The position numbers and the translations under genes are program-made. 64,000 nt of DNA from Gammaproteobacteria bacterium (GTDB lineage Bacteria; Pseudomonadota; Gammaproteobacteria; Xanthomonadales; SZUA-36). This document shows, in pieces, positions 63,790 to 64,000 of the stretch (positions are counted from its first letter, which is position 1; every line of letters starts with the position of its first letter). The stretch covers positions 1-64,000 of the forward strand of contig JAUHYP010000006.1 of NCBI GenBank assembly GCA_030426265.1, given 5' to 3'. Under the pieces are notes generated by a model. That model had not been told where the DNA came from. It did no database searches and worked only from the letters and a program-made list of their open reading frames with translations.

Positions 63790-64000
63790 CAGTCGAATCC
63801 CCTCAATGCCAGGCCCATGGCGACCATCAGGTTGGGCGTGTTGCGCTTGAGCGCCGACACCGCCACGGACGGGGCGACGTCCATCCCCGAGATCGGGTCC
63901 GCCACGCGGGTGGTCAGGCCCAGCTCCTGCTGCACCATGGCGGCCAGCCCCTTGAGCGACGCGGTGCCGCCGGCCAGGTAGATGGTGCTGATGGGCGAGT
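63789..64000 (-). CDS. pilM: Type IV pilus assembly protein PilM, C-terminal part
   Basis: Last 69 residues of the actin-like PilM ATPase; the rest lies beyond the right edge. The visible segment IYLAGGTASLKGLAAMVQQELG is the actin-fold nucleotide-binding Gly motif, followed by PISGMDVAPSV and the family C-terminus MVAMGLALRGFD. It heads pilMNOPQ, the inner-membrane platform and secretin of the type IV pilus. Confidence 0.93.
   Translation of the reverse strand, partial: SPISTIYLAGGTASLKGLAAMVQQELGLTTRVADPISGMDVAPSVAVSALKRNTPNLMVAMGLALRGFD

Overview
The window is dense, GC-rich (roughly two-thirds G+C by eye) chromosomal DNA from a Gram-negative bacterium, almost certainly a gammaproteobacterium. 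It carries the pilTU-yggS-proC-yggT cluster known from Pseudomonas and Xanthomonas relatives, a pilMNOPQ operon, aroK-aroB-hemE, glnS, mnmG, pepN, an exosortase H-type protein and a Xanthomonadales-style TonB-dependent receptor. My best guess is a Xanthomonadales or Wenzhouxiangellaceae-like lineage; this is inference from gene content and no 16S gene is present. I found no tRNA, rRNA, CRISPR array, prophage or insertion sequence. Coding density is very high, and many adjacent genes overlap by 1-4 bases (ATGA, GTGA, TTGA, TGATG).

Layout. 1-3.1 kb (-): an OmpR/PhoB-type response regulator cut by the left edge, preceded by the twitching ATPases pilT and pilU. 3.2-5.3 kb (+): yggS (PLP homeostasis), proC, yggT. 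5.4-6.5 kb (-): an exosortase followed by pdxH. 6.6-12.8 kb (+): aroK, aroB, hemE, two overlapping membrane-associated GTPases and a putative 2OG-Fe(II) oxygenase. 12.8-20.2 kb (-): a small secreted protein, a SAM methyltransferase, a large TonB-dependent receptor, a three-gene ECF sigma / membrane protein / DUF4097 operon, and a TetR regulator. 20.4-22.9 kb (+): fadE, divergent from tetR, with a palindrome on its -10 box. 22.9-26.4 kb (-): an iron module (bfd with a Fur box, bfr, sufT), an M28 lipoprotein peptidase and rppH. 26.6-28.4 kb (+): a FecCD/BtuC-type ABC permease and its ATPase. 28.4-33.8 kb (-): an RND pump, its adaptor and an ATP/ADP-antiporter-like carrier. 34.1-35.6 kb (+): a GMC oxidoreductase. 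35.7-40.0 kb (-): glnS, lemA and a fused M48 protease. 40.2-42.7 kb (+): an exported amidohydrolase and a dicarboxylate symporter.

42.9-52.5 kb (-, with one small + gene): mnmG, a TolB/FlgO-like TPR membrane protein, an aromatic-rich lipoprotein, a small unknown protein on +, a small lipoprotein, a DUF4239-type membrane protein and pepN. 52.6-54.2 kb (+): a serine/threonine dehydratase-like enzyme and tag. 54.2-59.7 kb (-): a tightly coupled six-gene operon hutG-hutF-DUF938 methyltransferase-msrC-trypsin-like protease-FHA membrane protein, in which four genes appear to use TTG starts. 59.7-64.0 kb (-): pilM (cut by the right edge)-pilN-pilO-pilP-pilQ, closed by a strong terminator.

Functional themes are type IV pilus assembly and retraction at both ends of the window, PLP and amino-acid metabolism, iron storage and Fe-S assembly, envelope proteolysis and stress, and fatty-acid oxidation. 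No clear new defence or mobile system was seen. The most unusual items are the overlapping GTPase pair with a non-canonical start, the hut/protease/FHA operon, the exosortase without a visible substrate, and two lipoprotein or membrane genes whose best start codons are not ATG, GTG or TTG.
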